DNA from: Alkaliphilus sp. | GTDB taxonomy: Bacteria; Bacillota; Clostridia; Peptostreptococcales; Natronincolaceae | Length of the DNA stretch: 5,549 nt | Direction: 5' to 3' | Assembly (NCBI GenBank): GCA_023230535.1 | Contig: JALNXC010000110.1 | Location: forward strand, 1 to 5,549 | Shown: in pieces, positions 5,113 through 5,549 of the stretch | Numbering within the stretch: position 1 is the stretch's first letter | How the letters are laid out: each line of letters opens with the position of its first letter | Notes under the pieces: model-generated | What the model saw: the letters and a program-made list of their open reading frames with translations, nothing else | What the model was told of the DNA's origin: nothing | Database searches by the model: none | Position numbers and translations under genes: made by a program

Positions 5113-5549
5113 AATCTTTGCATAATTCTACAAATAGTTTTGTAATATTACTTTTGGATATTCTGCCTAATATCTTAATTATCTCCCGTTCTCCCTCCTT
5201 TTCTTTTGATACTACAGGCAGGCTATCCACCTCGTGATCTATGATTTTGATTGCAGCCTGAAGTACATTATCTTCCGGTAATATGGTAACTATATTAGGG
5301 CTTCTTGTCATGATCATTCCTATGGGTACCTTATTTATATCTATACCACACATAGTGCTCTTTAAAAAATCTTTTCGAGATACTACCCCAACAAGTGAAC
5401 CTTCAGAAACAACAAAGATAGTCCCAACATCTTCCAGAAATAATGTGACTATAGCATCATAAACCGAATTTTTTTCTGTTACAATAATCGGCAATGACAT
5501 AATATCCTCCACTTTGATGCCTTTTACTTTTTGCGCAAAAATATTAATA
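5111..5549 (-). CDS. ccpN: CcpN-like transcriptional repressor, C-terminal CBS-pair part (5' end outside window)
   Basis: The visible 145 codons form a tandem CBS (Bateman) module of the CcpN/YqzB type. In Bacillus subtilis this protein represses gapB and pckA in glycolytic conditions, with nucleotides sensed by the CBS pair. The first CBS motif runs from IKVEDIMSLPIIV through SVYDAIVTLFLEDVGTIFVV to LVGVVSRKDFLKS. The second runs from PIGMIMTRSPNIVTI through AAIKIIDHEVDSLPVV to ILGRISKSNITKL. The frame is open through the right edge: codons upstream of the GTG at 5512 read INIFAQKVKGIK and continue the domain linker. That GTG is therefore an internal Val and not the start. With a usual length near 210 residues, about 65 residues holding the helix-turn-helix domain should lie beyond the window. 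It is the first visible gene of the ccpN-PDRP-ppdK operon. A CBS protein without the HTH is possible but less likely given the match and the neighbour. Confidence 0.85.
   Translation of the reverse strand, partial: INIFAQKVKGIKVEDIMSLPIIVTEKNSVYDAIVTLFLEDVGTIFVVSEGSLVGVVSRKDFLKSTMCGIDINKVPIGMIMTRSPNIVTILPEDNVLQAAIKIIDHEVDSLPVVSKEKEGEREIIKILGRISKSNITKLFVELCKD

Overview
The window is AT-rich, and every supported gene lies on the minus strand, so gene order reads from right to left. The content points to an anaerobic low-GC Gram-positive bacterium of the Clostridia. The grounds are a CcpN-type CBS regulator, a DUF299 (PDRP/YqfL) bifunctional regulatory protein and a close homologue of the Clostridium symbiosum pyruvate,phosphate dikinase in tandem, together with AGGAGG-type ribosome sites and GTG/TTG starts. 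The species cannot be named from this sequence alone.

Right part (about 1440-5549) is a core-metabolism operon. It starts beyond the right edge with a CcpN-like regulator, of which only the C-terminal CBS pair is visible. The gene for PDRP follows after 10 nt, with its ribosome site overlapping the ccpN stop codon. After a further 45 nt comes ppdK, here assigned a TTG start that gives an 874-residue enzyme. Known roles of these families suggest a coherent module: CcpN represses PEP-forming and gluconeogenic genes in Bacillus, PDRP switches PPDK off and on by phosphorylating and dephosphorylating the Thr next to the catalytic His, and PPDK interconverts pyruvate and PEP using ATP/Pi and AMP/PPi. 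The operon ends at tandem hairpins, the distal one with U-rich flanks on both strands.

Left part (1-1405) is accessory. From right to left it holds a 96-codon unrecognised ORF that looks like an N-terminally truncated remnant; a complete type II toxin-antitoxin pair (Phd/YefM antitoxin, RelE/ParE toxin, 8-nt overlap) with a near-consensus sigma-A promoter embedded in an inverted/direct-repeat operator; a roughly 190-nt gene-free stretch with a 58-bp imperfect GC-cored palindrome; and the first 60 codons of an IS630-like transposase running off the left edge. A perfect 14-bp inverted repeat overlaps the transposase start codon and could sequester its ribosome site in RNA.

No clearly new multi-gene system was seen. 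The most interesting unexplained items are the start-codon hairpin, the 58-bp palindrome, and the orphan ORF wedged between the ppdK terminator and the TA locus.
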